DNA from: Scalesia atractyloides | Lineage: Eukaryota; Streptophyta; Magnoliopsida; Asterales; Asteraceae | Direction: 5' to 3' | NCBI GenBank assembly: GCA_947069175.1 | Contig: CAMTDV010000012.1 | Coordinates: 38,596,341-38,660,340 of the forward strand | DNA length: 64,000 bases | Made by a program: the position numbers and the translations under genes | Notes under the pieces: generated by a model | The model's database searches: none | What the model saw: the letters and a program-made list of their open reading frames with translations, nothing else | What the model was told of the DNA's origin: nothing | In this document: positions 10,918 to 21,663 of the stretch, piece by piece | Position numbering within the stretch: position 1 is the stretch's first letter | Layout of the letters: each line of letters starts with the position of its first letter

Positions 10918-12230
10918 ATGTCGAATATGTCTAATTTAAATGAACTGTTAATAATGGAGCACGAGGCTGGCACGACTAATAAACCTCCAAAGATGCTGAA
11001 GGTAGAGAACTATCTTACTTGGAAGGATAGGTTTCAATCGTTTATTGAATACCAGGACACACGGATGTGGATATGTATTCAAGATGGGTACGCTAACCCA
11101 ACGCATGACTTTGAAGGCAGACAATGGGTTACTGCTTATGTGAACATGTCAAAAGCTGAGAAAAGGATGTATGAGTCTGAGAAGAAAGCCTTAGCTGCTA
11201 TAAAGATGTCATTACCTGATGGCATCAAACATACTTTCAAGAGTTATACTACGTCGAAGGAGATGTGGGATGCCCTAGAGAAGAGGCATGAGGACAATAC
11301 CGATGTGAAGAAGAAAAAGGTTGATCTTCTAAAGAAACAGTTTGCTGTGTTCAAAGGAATGAGAAATCAGTCCCTTGAAGATATTATCACGCGATATTAT
11401 CATCTGATGTCAGTAATGGACAATTATGACATAGAGGGATACACAGATGTGGAGATAAACGAGAAGTTGCTGGATGCTTTACCTGCAAAGTGGGATATTT
11501 ATACTTTGATGATAAAGGGTGAAGCTGATTATGAAAGGAAAGACTTGGTAGAGGTTGTTGGAAAATTAAGAGCTTATGAGCTCAATATGAAGAAGAAGGA
11601 AACGGGTTATGATCAGGTTCAAGATCCGGGGATTTATAAAGGACTTACACCTTCATCTACCAACAATGCTTCAAGTGATAGTGCAACTGCGTTTCTCTCA
11701 TGTGAAAATGAGCAGATCGTGACAAATTTTGAGGGTGAAGTATTTTTCGTCGCTGCTTTAGGAGGCTCGTCAGGGGCAAAAAGACAACAAGCCAGTAATA
11801 GTAACAACAGTACAGAATCTATGCCTCTGAGTGTCAAGTCTGCTGAAGATCATCTAGCATTACTTGCTTCTTTTGTTGCTTCCTACGAGAACTACATCCA
11901 GGGAAAAATATCTGATCCTGCTACTTTGATGAAGATTATGATCAGATCGACCCTGATGACTTAGAGGAGATGGATTTGCAATGGCAGATGGCCATGATCT
12001 CTAGAAGGGTGAAGAGGTTCATGAACAGAACGGGCAGGAAGTTCGTTGGAAAGAGTGTGGCCTTTGACAAGTCGAAAGTGAAGTGTTACAATTGTCACAA
12101 CTATGGACATTTCGCTAGAGAGTGTCAAAGACCTAAGTCTGAATCTCGTGCTAGTTCATCCTTTCAAGATTCTCCTGGTCATGGTTCAAGCAACAGAAAT
12201 GCGTCAACAATACTGGATCAAAGGCCCTAA
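10918..12230 (+). pseudogene. C1 copia gag (one frameshift)
   Basis: Opens with ATG at 10918 (MSNMSNLNELLIMEHEAG), then YLTWKDRFQSFIEYQDT, the typical copia Gag start, and MWDALEKRHE, FAVFKGMRNQSLEDIITRYY and YTDVEINEKLLDALP. The first frame is open for 348 codons to 11964. A frameshift near 11920-11945 moves the continuation (DEDYDQIDPDDLEEMDLQW) to another frame. That frame carries an intact zinc knuckle, CYNCHNYGHFAREC (12084-12125, CX2CX4HX4C), and ends at 12230. Gag assembles the cytoplasmic particle and binds element RNA. No internal stops interrupt the N-terminal 348 codons. Confidence 0.92.
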
Positions 12231-13921
12231 TCTCTACTGCTAGAGAGGGTTCCTATGATTGGAGTGTTCATCTGGAGAGTGATAACAATGCCTCACATGC
12301 GTTCATGGCTGAGATAGCTCCAGTTGCTGATGAAGAAGTGAAAGATAGCTAAGGGAGAGCAAGAGAAGGTAGCTGAAAAAGCTAATGGAGAACAGAATAC
12401 TACAGAGAAGAAGATGGCTGCTGATTTTGCTGCTTTCATGGCTGGTCTAAGCAAATCAACAGGCGAGGTATGTTCTAACTCTGGTAGTTCTGTTTGTTTG
12501 AAGTGTCGTGAACTACAAAGTGAGGTTGACACGTTAAGAAAACAAAACCAAAGTTTGGCTAATGAGCTCTCGAACCTAAAAATCAAACATTTTCGTAAAA
12601 GGAAATGAGTCATTATACGTGAAGAAAATTAAAGGTTATGAAGAAGAAATTAATATTCTAACCTGTAAGCTTAATGAAAAACTTCAAGTTATTGACTTAG
12701 CTCATGATACAATGAGTAAGAAAACAAAAGAAATTTCTGAAAAATGCAAAGAGTTGTCTGAAGCACAACATAAAATTTGTGAGCTTGAAAAGAAATTAAA
12801 TCAATTCAGAGGTTCATCTTTTGTTATGAAACACATGATGAATGGCCTGAAGAAGAGTAATGACAAGACATGTGTGGGCTTCAAAGGTTTAAATGAAGTT
12901 CCACCACCTCTTGGTCACGACTATTCTTTCTTGCCACATGAAGAAGTGCTTACAGACTTTGTGTCAACTACACCTGATAGTTCCACATCAGAAAATGCTG
13001 ATGGTTCTAAGAATGCCAACATTTTGAAAACAAAGAATACACAACCTAAAAATCAAAAGCAAACTTTTGTTAAAAAGGTTGAATTTGTTAAAGGGAGCGA
13101 TATGAATGAAGAGGTCATTGTTATTACAAAAGACTCTAATGTGCAGTTTGCTAAGAACAAAAACAAAGAAAAATCAGAAGTTAAGCAAACTAACCAAGAT
13201 CCTTCGAAGGCATCGTCATTATCATCATCATCATCGCCTGATGAATCTAAGCAAGAGGCTTCAGTAAAGAAGTCTTCGGCTAGAAAATCTTGCTTCAAAT
13301 GTCACGAAAAGGGACATGTAGCTAGCTACTATCCTAACAAAAAGAGTGAAGCACAGGTAAGTGAGAGACAGAGAGAAAAATCACCAGCAAAAAGTGGTGA
13401 TGGTGAGAAGAAGGTTAACTCACCAAAGATATCTGCTACCAAGCAACAAAGTGTTGCTACTGGTGTAGATAAGACTGAAAAAGGAACTCACCAAATTCCT
13501 CGTTTTCAAAGAAATCAACAAAGAATTCCGCCTGAATCTACATCAGGCAGATATAAAGACCTAGAAGTAGTTCACCACGAATGAATAAATTTAATGGTTG
13601 ATCAAGTAATTTCAGAAGTCAAGGTCAATATCAAACTCGATACCAGAATGTTGGTAGTCGAAATTTTTATAACGATGGCTTTAGAAATTATTATCATCAA
13701 AATTCATGGAACCAAAATCAAAATTTTCATAGGTCGCAAAGTCCAAACATGGTTAGGAAACCTTAGGACCACAGACGTAGTGGAAATTAAAAACCATTTC
13801 CACAACAGGTCTAAGATCCAAGACTCCTGTTAAGAGTGATGGATATTGGATGGATGTTCCTGTGGTTGATGAATCGGGAAGACCCAAGACCATTAAGGCT
13901 TGGGTCCCCCAATCTAACTAA
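12231..13921 (+). pseudogene. C1 gag extension: coiled coil and second zinc knuckle
   Basis: Long region between the first knuckle and protease. Parts in order: a CLKC pair (about 12500), a heptad-rich coiled coil (LQSEVDTLRKQNQSLANEL; then LNEKLQVIDLAHDTMSKKTK onwards from 12619), a GLNEVPPP motif (about 12890), a Lys/Ser-rich linker, and a second knuckle CFKCHEKGHVASYY (13291-13332). The second knuckle's last Cys has become Tyr. The region ends with AWVPQSN and stop TAA (13919-13921). The 12619-13584 frame is open for 321 codons; frameshifts lie on both sides. C2 and the gag-only element have the same plan, so it is an ancestral Gag extension, possibly for multimerisation. Confidence 0.82.
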
Positions 13922-13939
13922 TCTTGTTTTGTTGTGCAG
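13357..13939 (+). other. Candidate intron across the gag/pol stop of C1
   Basis: A consensus 5' splice site (CAG|GTAAGTG) lies at 13356/13357, in phase 0 of the 12619 frame. The gag stop TAA (13919) overlaps a branch-site-like CTAACTAAT. It is followed by a T-rich tract and TTGTGCAG|GAG, so the downstream exon would start at 13940 in the protease frame. Removing the 583 nt would join ...KKSEAQ to ELLRRIINLWYVDSG in frame and skip the stop. Splicing is inferred from motifs only. Confidence 0.5.
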
Positions 13940-15221
13940 GAGCTGCTAAGGAGGATTATCAACTTGTGGTATGTTGATAGTGGCTGCTCCAGGCACATGA
14001 CGTGGGATACGAGGTTGCTGATTGAATTTGAGAATATAGATGGTGGTTATGTGAATTTTGAAGGTGCTAAAGGAGGGAACATTACAGGTCGAGGAAAAGT
14101 AGCCAACGGGAAGATCACACTGGACAAAGTGAACTATGTTGAGCAGCTGAAGCACAATCCGATGAGCGTGTCTCAAATCTGCGGCAAGGGTCACTCGGTC
14201 CACTTTACTAAGTCTGAAGCTTTGGTGTTGAAACCTGGTTTGGTGATACCGGATGATAGGATAGTGATGAGAGCGCCAAGGAGAAACCACACTTATGTCA
14301 TGGACATGGGTGCTAAGGATTCTTCCACTGTGGTGGCGTGTTTACTATCAAAAGCATATGAGGCTGAGTCATTGCTATGGCACAGACGCATGGCCCACAT
14401 CCACTACCGAAAAATGAATTATTTTATTAAAAATGGTTTAGTTGAAGGGGTGCCAATGCAGAGGTTTCACGTGGAAGATAAATGTCTTACATGTCAAAAG
14501 GGAAAACAACATAAGAAACCTCACAAGTCTAAAATAGTAATTCCATAGATGCCCCTTATGAATTACTTCATATGGATCTATTTAGTGTGGTGAACGTAAG
14601 GAGCATAGGTGGAAAGTACTATTGTTTAGGTGTCACGGATGATTACTGACGATATTCATGGGTTTTCTTTTTAGGTACAAAAGATGAGACAGCGAGATGC
14701 TGATAGATCTTTTTACAAAATTGGAAAGTGTCCATGATGCACGGATCAAGAGGATAAGGAGTGATAATGGCATAGAGTTCAAGAATCAGGTTCTGGATCT
14801 CTATTGTCTTTGCAAGGGAAATGAACATCAATATTCTGCTCCTTATACACCTCAACAGAATGGAGTCGCTGAGAGGAAAAACAGGACATAGATTGAAGCC
14901 GCAAGGACTATGCTATCTGATTCAAAGCTTCCAGTTCTTTTCTGGGGAGAAGTTGTGAGCACAGCTTGTTATGTCCTGAACAAAGTTTTGACGGTTAAAC
15001 GGTTTAACAAAACATGTCATGAACTATTGTTTAACCGAAAACCAAACTTAAAAGGCTTGAACCATTTGGATAACCCTCACCATAGTGCGAAACAAAGATA
15101 AGCAAAAATTCGGTGAGGTAGCTGATGAGGGTTACTTTCTAGGCTATATGCCTGGAACACCGAATAAAAGGGTTTTTAATCTAAAAACTGGTAAAATTGA
15201 GGTGGTGTTTAACATGGAAAT
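13934..15221 (+). pseudogene. C1 protease and integrase N-terminal part
   Basis: An open frame (13934-14548) holds a copia protease with intact LWYVDSGCSRHM (D-S-G), then LWHRRMAHIHYRKMNYF and CLTCQKGKQHKK, the H-H-C-C zinc domain of integrase. After a stop at 14546-14548 the integrase core continues in several frames: LFTKLESVHDARIKRIRSDN, GIEFKNQVLDLYCLCKGNEH, YSAPYTPQQNGVAERKNRT and the ERK-like continuation to FNMEIV. Stops near 14650 and frameshifts near 14690 and 15070 make it defective. The reading is cut at 15221 by an inverted LTR of the same family. Protease matures Gag-Pol; integrase inserts the cDNA. Confidence 0.88.
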
Positions 15222-15698
15222 TGTAGGTCCCCTAGTCCTTATGGATCTTGACAGAATCGTCTATCTAATCTAGAGTGCGGAATCCCCTAGATCAGATTTC
15301 ACAGAAATAACAAGAACACGAACACAAAGAATTCCTTCAAACTGTCTTCTATTGATTATCAAACACAATTTCTTACAATCAATTCAAGACTCTCTCTCTC
15401 TCTCTAAAACTCTCTGAAGCAATTCTTGCAGCAACTGAACATAGAACCAGCAACCTAAACCCTAATCACAACCTCCCTATATATAGAGATAGGTTATGCT
15501 CATGGGCTAGGGTTTCCAACATAGACTGCTAATGGGTTTAAGGCCCAATTCGCCTACCATGCACTATTCTATGTCTAGTTCGGCCCAATTACCTCTAATT
15601 AACTATTACAAAATAAACCCGCTAACCGTTTATCATTTTACTAATTACATGATATCCAAAGACCAAATCTAAGTTGTTGTCACAAATATGCACCAACA
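15222..15698 (-). repeat. LTR of the inverted C1 copy
   Basis: Reverse complement of the C1 LTR: begins TGTAGGTCCCC and ends ATGCACCAACA in plus orientation (477 bp). TATATATAG at about 15479 corresponds to the TATA region. By eye it is more diverged from the two C1 LTRs than they are from each other, and GGGGGAATTTGTTGG-type polypurine sequence adjoins it in element sense. Confidence 0.92.
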
Positions 15699-17227
15699 AA
15701 TTCCCCCTTGACAATAGCTTCATAAAATAACTTAGTCTTCAGTCTTCTTGCAATCTCTAACATCTTTGAAAAACGTTGGTCTTTGGATAGCTTCAGCTTT
15801 AATAGCTTCTGTCAGCAACAGACTCCCCCTAAGCTGAAGTATCCAATCACCAAATCTTCTAAATCGTTAGCGTTTGAGTAAACTCCAGTTCAGTCCTTGC
15901 ATAGAATCTTCAAAAACTCTTCAACTTTGTCTGCAATATAGAAAGGAGGTTCTACCATGCATCCAAGCAAAACTCCTCTTCACCAAACTTCTCTGCAACA
16001 CACTGCTACAATCTGTATACTATAAAACAAACATCTCGAGAAACCATAAGAATTTTTCAACACAAGTTAAAAAAATTATTTATTACAAGAGATAGTAAAC
16101 TGTATCACAGATTAAGCACTTCTCAACTCAAACCATATACTCAAAATTTTAAGCACACATAACCTTCAAGATCTTAAATTTTGAACTCAGCTTCTAACAC
16201 TGTCTCCCCCTACCGGTAACAACTCCTCCACGAACAACCAATGCCCGTACAATAAGAATTTACAAGAAAATGAAATATTTTTGGATTTTTATATTTTCTG
16301 AAAGAAATAAAGTACAAAAAATTAAACACCATTAGTATCACCGGTAAGAAGATCATATCACAACATCAAACTGTTTTCACACTATTTGATAATTCTTTAT
16401 ACAATATTCATGAAAAGCAGTTCAAGACGATTACCAGTATTCTTTATCCACTTAAACAAAATACATGAACCTTTCAAGTACCATTACCTCGTGATCTGTT
16501 TAGATAATTTATACTGTTATACTAGTGTGTCCCACTTCAGGACATACCCATGTGATCAAGGTATGCACAAAAATTCATCGTAGTAGGTGAGTATACCGAA
16601 ATTCATCCTTTTGATGTACAACATTAGATAATTGGTGATCAGGTCAGTACTTCCGTACAGCAAAGAGACCAAAATATCCAACGAGGGTTAGGACAAATAC
16701 CAAATGTTGGTACGATTAATGCAATTAGCACATTTGAATGACTCTCTAGGAGAGCTTCTTCAATATTTGGGTTTGCATTTTTAGCTCTTTTAAGATATCC
16801 TGGTTGTGCCTAGGTCAGCATATATCTGGATGCAGCAGAAGGACAACCTTGATACCCTGGATGAAATAACGACATAAAGACCTAAAACCTCAGATTTTGG
16901 CAATCTATCAACGCAAGTTTAAGGTTATAAAACCATACGCCGCTGATATGTTACCCACTCATACACAGTCTATTATATTTGTATCACAAAGCTAAGTTGA
17001 TTATTTCATGCCTTTTGCCTACTGGTACATCATATGATGAAGCTGCTCTCACACTTAAGCAATTTTAATTTTAATTTCAGTATGACAGTCTAACTTGCTG
17101 ATGTACTATCATTTCTTCTTTTCCACACAGTGAAAAAACTCATTTTTGATTTTCTATTTTTTTATGTTTTTGATTTTTGAAAAGCAATAAATTATTTATA
17201 GAACTATTTTTATGGAAAAATGGTTAT
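15699..17227 (-). other. 3' non-coding region of the inverted copy
   Basis: No coding region. It matches C1's 27058-28601 in inverted orientation and holds the conserved blocks seen in three copia families, including CTGTACGGAAGTACTGACC in element sense (plus strand about 16645-16665). Short G-rich polypurine boxes (AGGGGGAGT-like) recur near 15825, 16205 and 15700 in element sense. Confidence 0.8.
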
Positions 17228-19255
17228 CCAGGATTCCTCATCCCGTTGAGTTCGACTAAATGTTCAAAGCGAGCCCTGTCAAATGCTTTTGTGTAAAGAT
17301 CTGCCAGGTTATCTAGTGTGTCGACTCAATGCAGTTCAATTAATTTCTTTTCAGCACAATCCCGTATAAAATGATGATGAATGTCAATATGTTTTGTGCG
17401 ACTGTGTTTTATGGGATTGTTGGTGATTGATATAGTGGCATTATTGTCTATCATAATAGGAGTACGAGTGAAATTCAAACCTCACGCATCTGCTGTTGAA
17501 TCCAGAGAACCTAAGAGCAACAGCTACCCGCAACAATATATTTAGCTTCACACGTCGAGGTGGACACGCAAGACTGCTTCTTGCATTGCCATGAAACGAG
17601 CCTCCCTCCTAAGAACTGACAACCACCTGTGGTAGACTTCCTTGTCGATTTGCATCCTCCAAAGTCCGAATCAGTGAAAGCAACAAACTTCAAATCACTA
17701 GCAGCTGGATACCATAACCCAAGTTTAGGTTTCCCCTTCAAGTAATGAAGAATTGCTTCACCGCTTTCATGTGGGACTCCTTTGGATTCGCTTGATATCG
17801 GGCACAAAGACATACTGCGAACATGATGTCGGGTCTTGAAGCAGTCAAGTACATCAGAGAACCAATCATCGCCCTGTATTGAGGTGGATCAATATCTTCC
17901 ACACTCTCATGATCTGGACCAAGATTGTGATTCTCACAGATAGGAGTATTGAACGTAGCGCAATCCTCCATTTTGAAACGAGACAAAATGTCATACACAT
18001 ATTTTCTGATGAATAAACATCCCATCCTTCTTCTGTTCAACTTTTAAACCCAAAAAGTAGGATAATTCACCCATCGCACTCATCTCAAACTTGCTCTTCA
18101 TTACCTCTTCAAAATCATGACACATGTTCTCATCTGATGACCCAAAGATGATGTCATCAATGTATACCTGTACCAGTAGAAAGTCTTCCTTCTTCCTTTT
18201 AATGAAGAGTGTACTGTCAATCTGACCTCTTTCGAAACCATGTTTTAACAAGTGTGCTGACAGTGTCTCATACCACGCCCTAGGTGCCTGATGCAATCCA
18301 TACAATGCCTTATCAAGTCGATAGACTCGATCTGGATAGTCTGGATCAGTAAACCCGTCTGGCTGTGAGACATACACCACTTCTTGGACTTTCCCGTAAA
18401 GAAATGCACTCTTCACGTCAAGTTGGTAAACTTTGAAGCCCTTGAATGAAGCAAAAGCTAGGAACAAACGAATTGCTTCCAACCTTGCTACTGGTGCAAA
18501 CACTTCATTATAATCAATCCCCTCTTGCAGATTGAATCCTTTTACCACAAATCGAGCCTTATTCCTTATCATGATCCCTCGATCGTCTTTCTTTCACTTA
18601 AACACCCACTTAGTGCCTATTTCGTTTTCTCATTCAGGTAGATCAACTAGCTCCCAGACTTTCAATTTCTTGAACTGAGCTAGTTCCTCTTGCATAGCTT
18701 CTACCCAGCAATTGTCTTTTAGAGCCATGTGAACATTCTTTGGCTCCTCTTGGGCAATAAAGCAGCTATACAAACATTCATTAATCAACCCAGTCTTCTG
18801 AATCGAAGTAAACAAACAGGAACCTTCTACCACCTCTTCTTGTCTGAACACCTGCAGCAGGATCACCAATGATGTTTTCAACTGGATGATCTCTATGCAC
18901 TCGTGTGGTAGCAATGGCACCAGATTATCTCCCAGATTAGGTCCAACCTCCCCTGAATATTAGCATTTGCAAACGGATTAGTGAAATCCTCCCCCTGAAT
19001 AGGTTCAGACTCACTATCACTGGAGTCCTCTGGAGCTGCACTAAGAAGTTTCTGGAGCATCTGTCATCGATACACTCGATCTAGGCATGAAGTCACACTC
19101 TCCATCTTCACTGATCACAGTATGGATCACTTGAGACTCATCTCATTGGAAAAATCAGGAATATTAAATGATTTAAAAACACTGTCATAATCATATAATA
19201 TAGGAGGACCACTCGTTGATTGTTGAGGTGTATAACTAGTGGCATTATCACTAGA
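17228..19255 (-). pseudogene. Reverse transcriptase/RNase H of the inverted copy
   Basis: Minus-strand copia reverse transcriptase with motifs EGIDYNEVFAPVARLEAIRL, YQLDVKSAFLYGKVQEVVYV, ALYGLHQAPRAWYETLSAHL and catalytic YIDD (within QVYIDDIIFGSS). It is followed by MYLTASRPDIMFAVCLCARY and an RNase H start, FVAFTDSDFGGC. The 17991-18572 frame is open for 193 codons; frameshifts lie near 18000 and 17760, and stops occur upstream. The upstream linker (SFNIPDF, then an acidic stretch) is also present. The protein is nearly identical to the plus copy at 19802-21076 apart from scattered substitutions. Confidence 0.92.
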
Positions 19256-19395
19256 GATCCAGAACCTGATTCTTGAACTCTGTGCCATTATCACTCCTTA
19301 TCCTCTTGATCCGTGCATCATGGACACTTTCCAATTTTGTAAAAATATCTATCAACATCTCCGTTGTCTCATCTTTTGTACCTAAAAAGAAGATA
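19256..19395 (-). pseudogene. Integrase core fragment in the hairpin spacer
   Basis: Minus-strand piece reading TKDETTEMLIDIFTKLESVH, DARIKRIRSDNGTEF and KNQVLDL, then a stop. It corresponds to the C1 integrase core around 14680-14810. It joins directly to linker sequence (TSYTPQQSTSGPP), so the rest of the core was deleted in this copy. It is the central part of the roughly 208-bp spacer between the two inverted arms. Confidence 0.85.
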
Positions 19396-19406
19396 CTTCA
19401 AGAGGA

Positions 19407-21239
19407 TTATATGATTATGACAGTGTTTTTAAATCATTTAATATTCCTGATTTTTCTAATGCAGATGAGTCTCATGTGATCCATACTGTGATCAGTGAAG
19501 ATGGAGAGTCTGACTTCATGCCTAGATCGAGTATATCGATGACAGATACTCCAGAAACTTCTTCAAGTGCAGCTCCAGAGGACTCTAGTGATAGTGAGTC
19601 TGAACCTATTCAGGGGTAGGACTTCACTAATCCGTTTGCTAATTCTAATATTCAGGGGGAGGTTGGATCTAATCTGGGAGATAATCTGGTTGTTGACACC
19701 ATTGCTACCACACGAGTACACAGAGATCATCCAGTTGAAAACATCACAGGTGATGCTGCTGCAGGTGTTCAGACAAGAAGAGGTGTGCTCGAAGGTCTCG
19801 TTTGTTTACTTCAATTCAGAAGACTGGGTTGATTCATGAATGTTTGTATAGCTACTTTATTGCACAACAGGAGCTGAAGAATATTCATATGGCTCTGAAA
19901 GACAATTGTTGGGTTGAAGCTATGCAAGAGGAACTAGCTCAGTTCAAGAAGTTGAAGGTTTGGGAGCTAGTTGACTTGCCTGTTAGAGAGAAAGAAATAG
20001 GCACTAAGTGGGTGTTCAAGTGCAAGAAAGACGACCGAGGGATCGTAATAAGGAATAAGGCTCGCTTAGTGGTGAAAGAGTTCAATCAGCAAGAAGGGAT
20101 TGATTACAATGAAGTGTTTGCACCAGTAGCAAGGTTGGAAGCAATTTGTTTGTTCCTGGCTTTTGCTTCATTCAAGGGCTTCAAAGTTTACCAACTTGAC
20201 GTGAAGAGTGCGTTTCTTTATGGGAACGTCCAAGAAGTGGTGTATGTCTCACAACCAAATGGGTTTACTGATCCAAACTATCCAGATCGAGTCTATCGAC
20301 TTGATAAGGCATTGTATGGATTGCATCAGGCTCCTAGGGCGTGGTATGAGACACTGTCAGCACATTTGTTAAAACATGGTTTTGAAAGAGGTGAGATTGA
20401 CGGTACAATTTTCATCAAAAAGAAGAAGGAAGACAAACTGCTGGTACAGGTATACGTAGATGACATCATCTTTGGATCATCTGATGAGAACATGTGTCAT
20501 GACTTCGAAAAGGTAATGAAGAGCAAGTTTGAGATGAGTGCGATGGGTGAGCTATCCTACTTTTTGGGTTTACAAGTTGAACAGAAGAAGGATGGGATGT
20601 TTATACATCAGACGAAGTATGTGTATAACATTTTGTCTCCTTTCAAAATGGAGGATTGCGCTATTTTCAACACACCTATCTATGAGAATCACAATCTTGG
20701 TCCAGATCATAAGAGTGTGAAGGATGTTGATCCCACTCAATACAGTGCAATGATTGGTTCTCTGATGTACTTGACTGCTTCAAGCCCAGACATCATGTTC
20801 GCAGTGTGTCTCTGTGCTAGATATCAAGCGAATCCAAAGGAGTCCCACATGAAAGCGGTGAAGCGGATTCTTCGTTACTTGAAGGGGAAACCTAAACTTT
20901 GGCTATGGTATCCAGCTGCTAGTGATTTGAAGTTTGTTGCTTTACTGATTCGGACTTTGGAGGATGCAATCAACAAGGAAGTCTACCACAGGTGGTTGTC
21001 AGTTCTTAGGAGGGAGGCTCGTGTCATGGTAATGCAAGAAGCAGTCTTGCGTGTCTACCTCGACGTGAGAAGCTGAATATATTGCTGCGGGTAGTTGTTG
21101 CTCTCAGGTTCTCTGGATCCAACAGCTGATGCGCGATTACGGTTTGAATTTCACTCGTACTCCTATTATGATAGACAATAATGCCACTATTTCAATCACC
21201 AACAATCCCGTAAAACACAGTCGCACAAAACATATTGAC
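19407..21239 (+). pseudogene. C1 linker and reverse transcriptase/RNase H part
   Basis: Begins with an acidic integrase-to-RT linker (YDYDSVFKSFNIPDFSNADE). The reverse transcriptase frame 19802-21076 is then open for 424 codons: WVEAMQEELAQFKKLKVWEL, GTKWVFKCKKDDRGIVIRNK, YQLDVKSAFLYGNVQEVVYV, APRAWYETLSAHLLKHGFER and an intact catalytic YVDD at 20453-20464. A 1-base loss near 20940 shifts the frame at FVAFTDSD, the first RNase H motif. RNase H continues in other frames (EAEYIAAGSCCSQVLWIQQL, PVKHSRTKHID) to 21239, where the gag-only element is inserted. No start codon is expected, since this is part of a Gag-Pol polyprotein. Confidence 0.93.
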
Positions 21240-21663
21240 TGTAAGTCCCGATAATCCGGATCTAACACTGATATCACACAATCACCAAGGATGGGCAGAA
21301 TCCAAACTTGGTGATCTTCAAGAAAACCGAAAAGATGAAGAACAATACGAATTCACTTTAACACTTTGCACACGATTCTATTACTTGAACAAGCAAAACC
21401 GTCTGGTACAAGATGAAGGTTCTCTAGAGAAAACCTAAAAGTCTCCAAAAGTCTAACCTAAGAAATGACATAAGCTTAGCTTATATACCTAGGGTAAGGC
21501 ATAACCCTAATAGGCTTGCCTATGGGCTTGCCTGGCCCACATGGCCTATGACATGCCCAAATGACCTATAAAGGTCCAAACCTAACACAAACAAACCCAG
21601 TTAGCTACCATAGACCGTTGTGTATATTTGATGCTTCAGTCTCGCACTTCTAGGATCCTAACA
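21240..21663 (-). repeat. 3' LTR of the gag-only element
   Basis: In plus orientation it starts TGTAAGTCCCGATAATCCGG and ends AGGATCCTAACA; the mate is 26474-26894. A TATA-like TATATAAG in element sense lies near 21480. By eye the LTRs differ at about a dozen sites plus a few short indels. Confidence 0.93.

Larger units (their letters stand above)
15222..19406 (-). mobile_element. Inverted partial copy of the C1 family
   Basis: A 5'-truncated copy of the same copia family in opposite orientation inside C1. It holds a 3' LTR (15222-15698), the polypurine side, 3' non-coding region, RNase H and reverse transcriptase, and a short integrase piece up to about 19395. There is no second LTR and no duplication pairing with GAAAT before 15222, so it is not a simple intact insertion. 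Its segment 15222-19198 is the mirror image of 19407-21239 plus 26900-29074. C1's own integrase end and linker are missing at the junction, so a nested insertion followed by deletion is the simplest origin; template switching during reverse transcription is an alternative. Confidence 0.87.

Noticed and set aside
15222..19406. Inverted C1 copy as a normal full insertion
   Set aside because: Only one LTR, no gag or protease, no matching target duplication at its right end.
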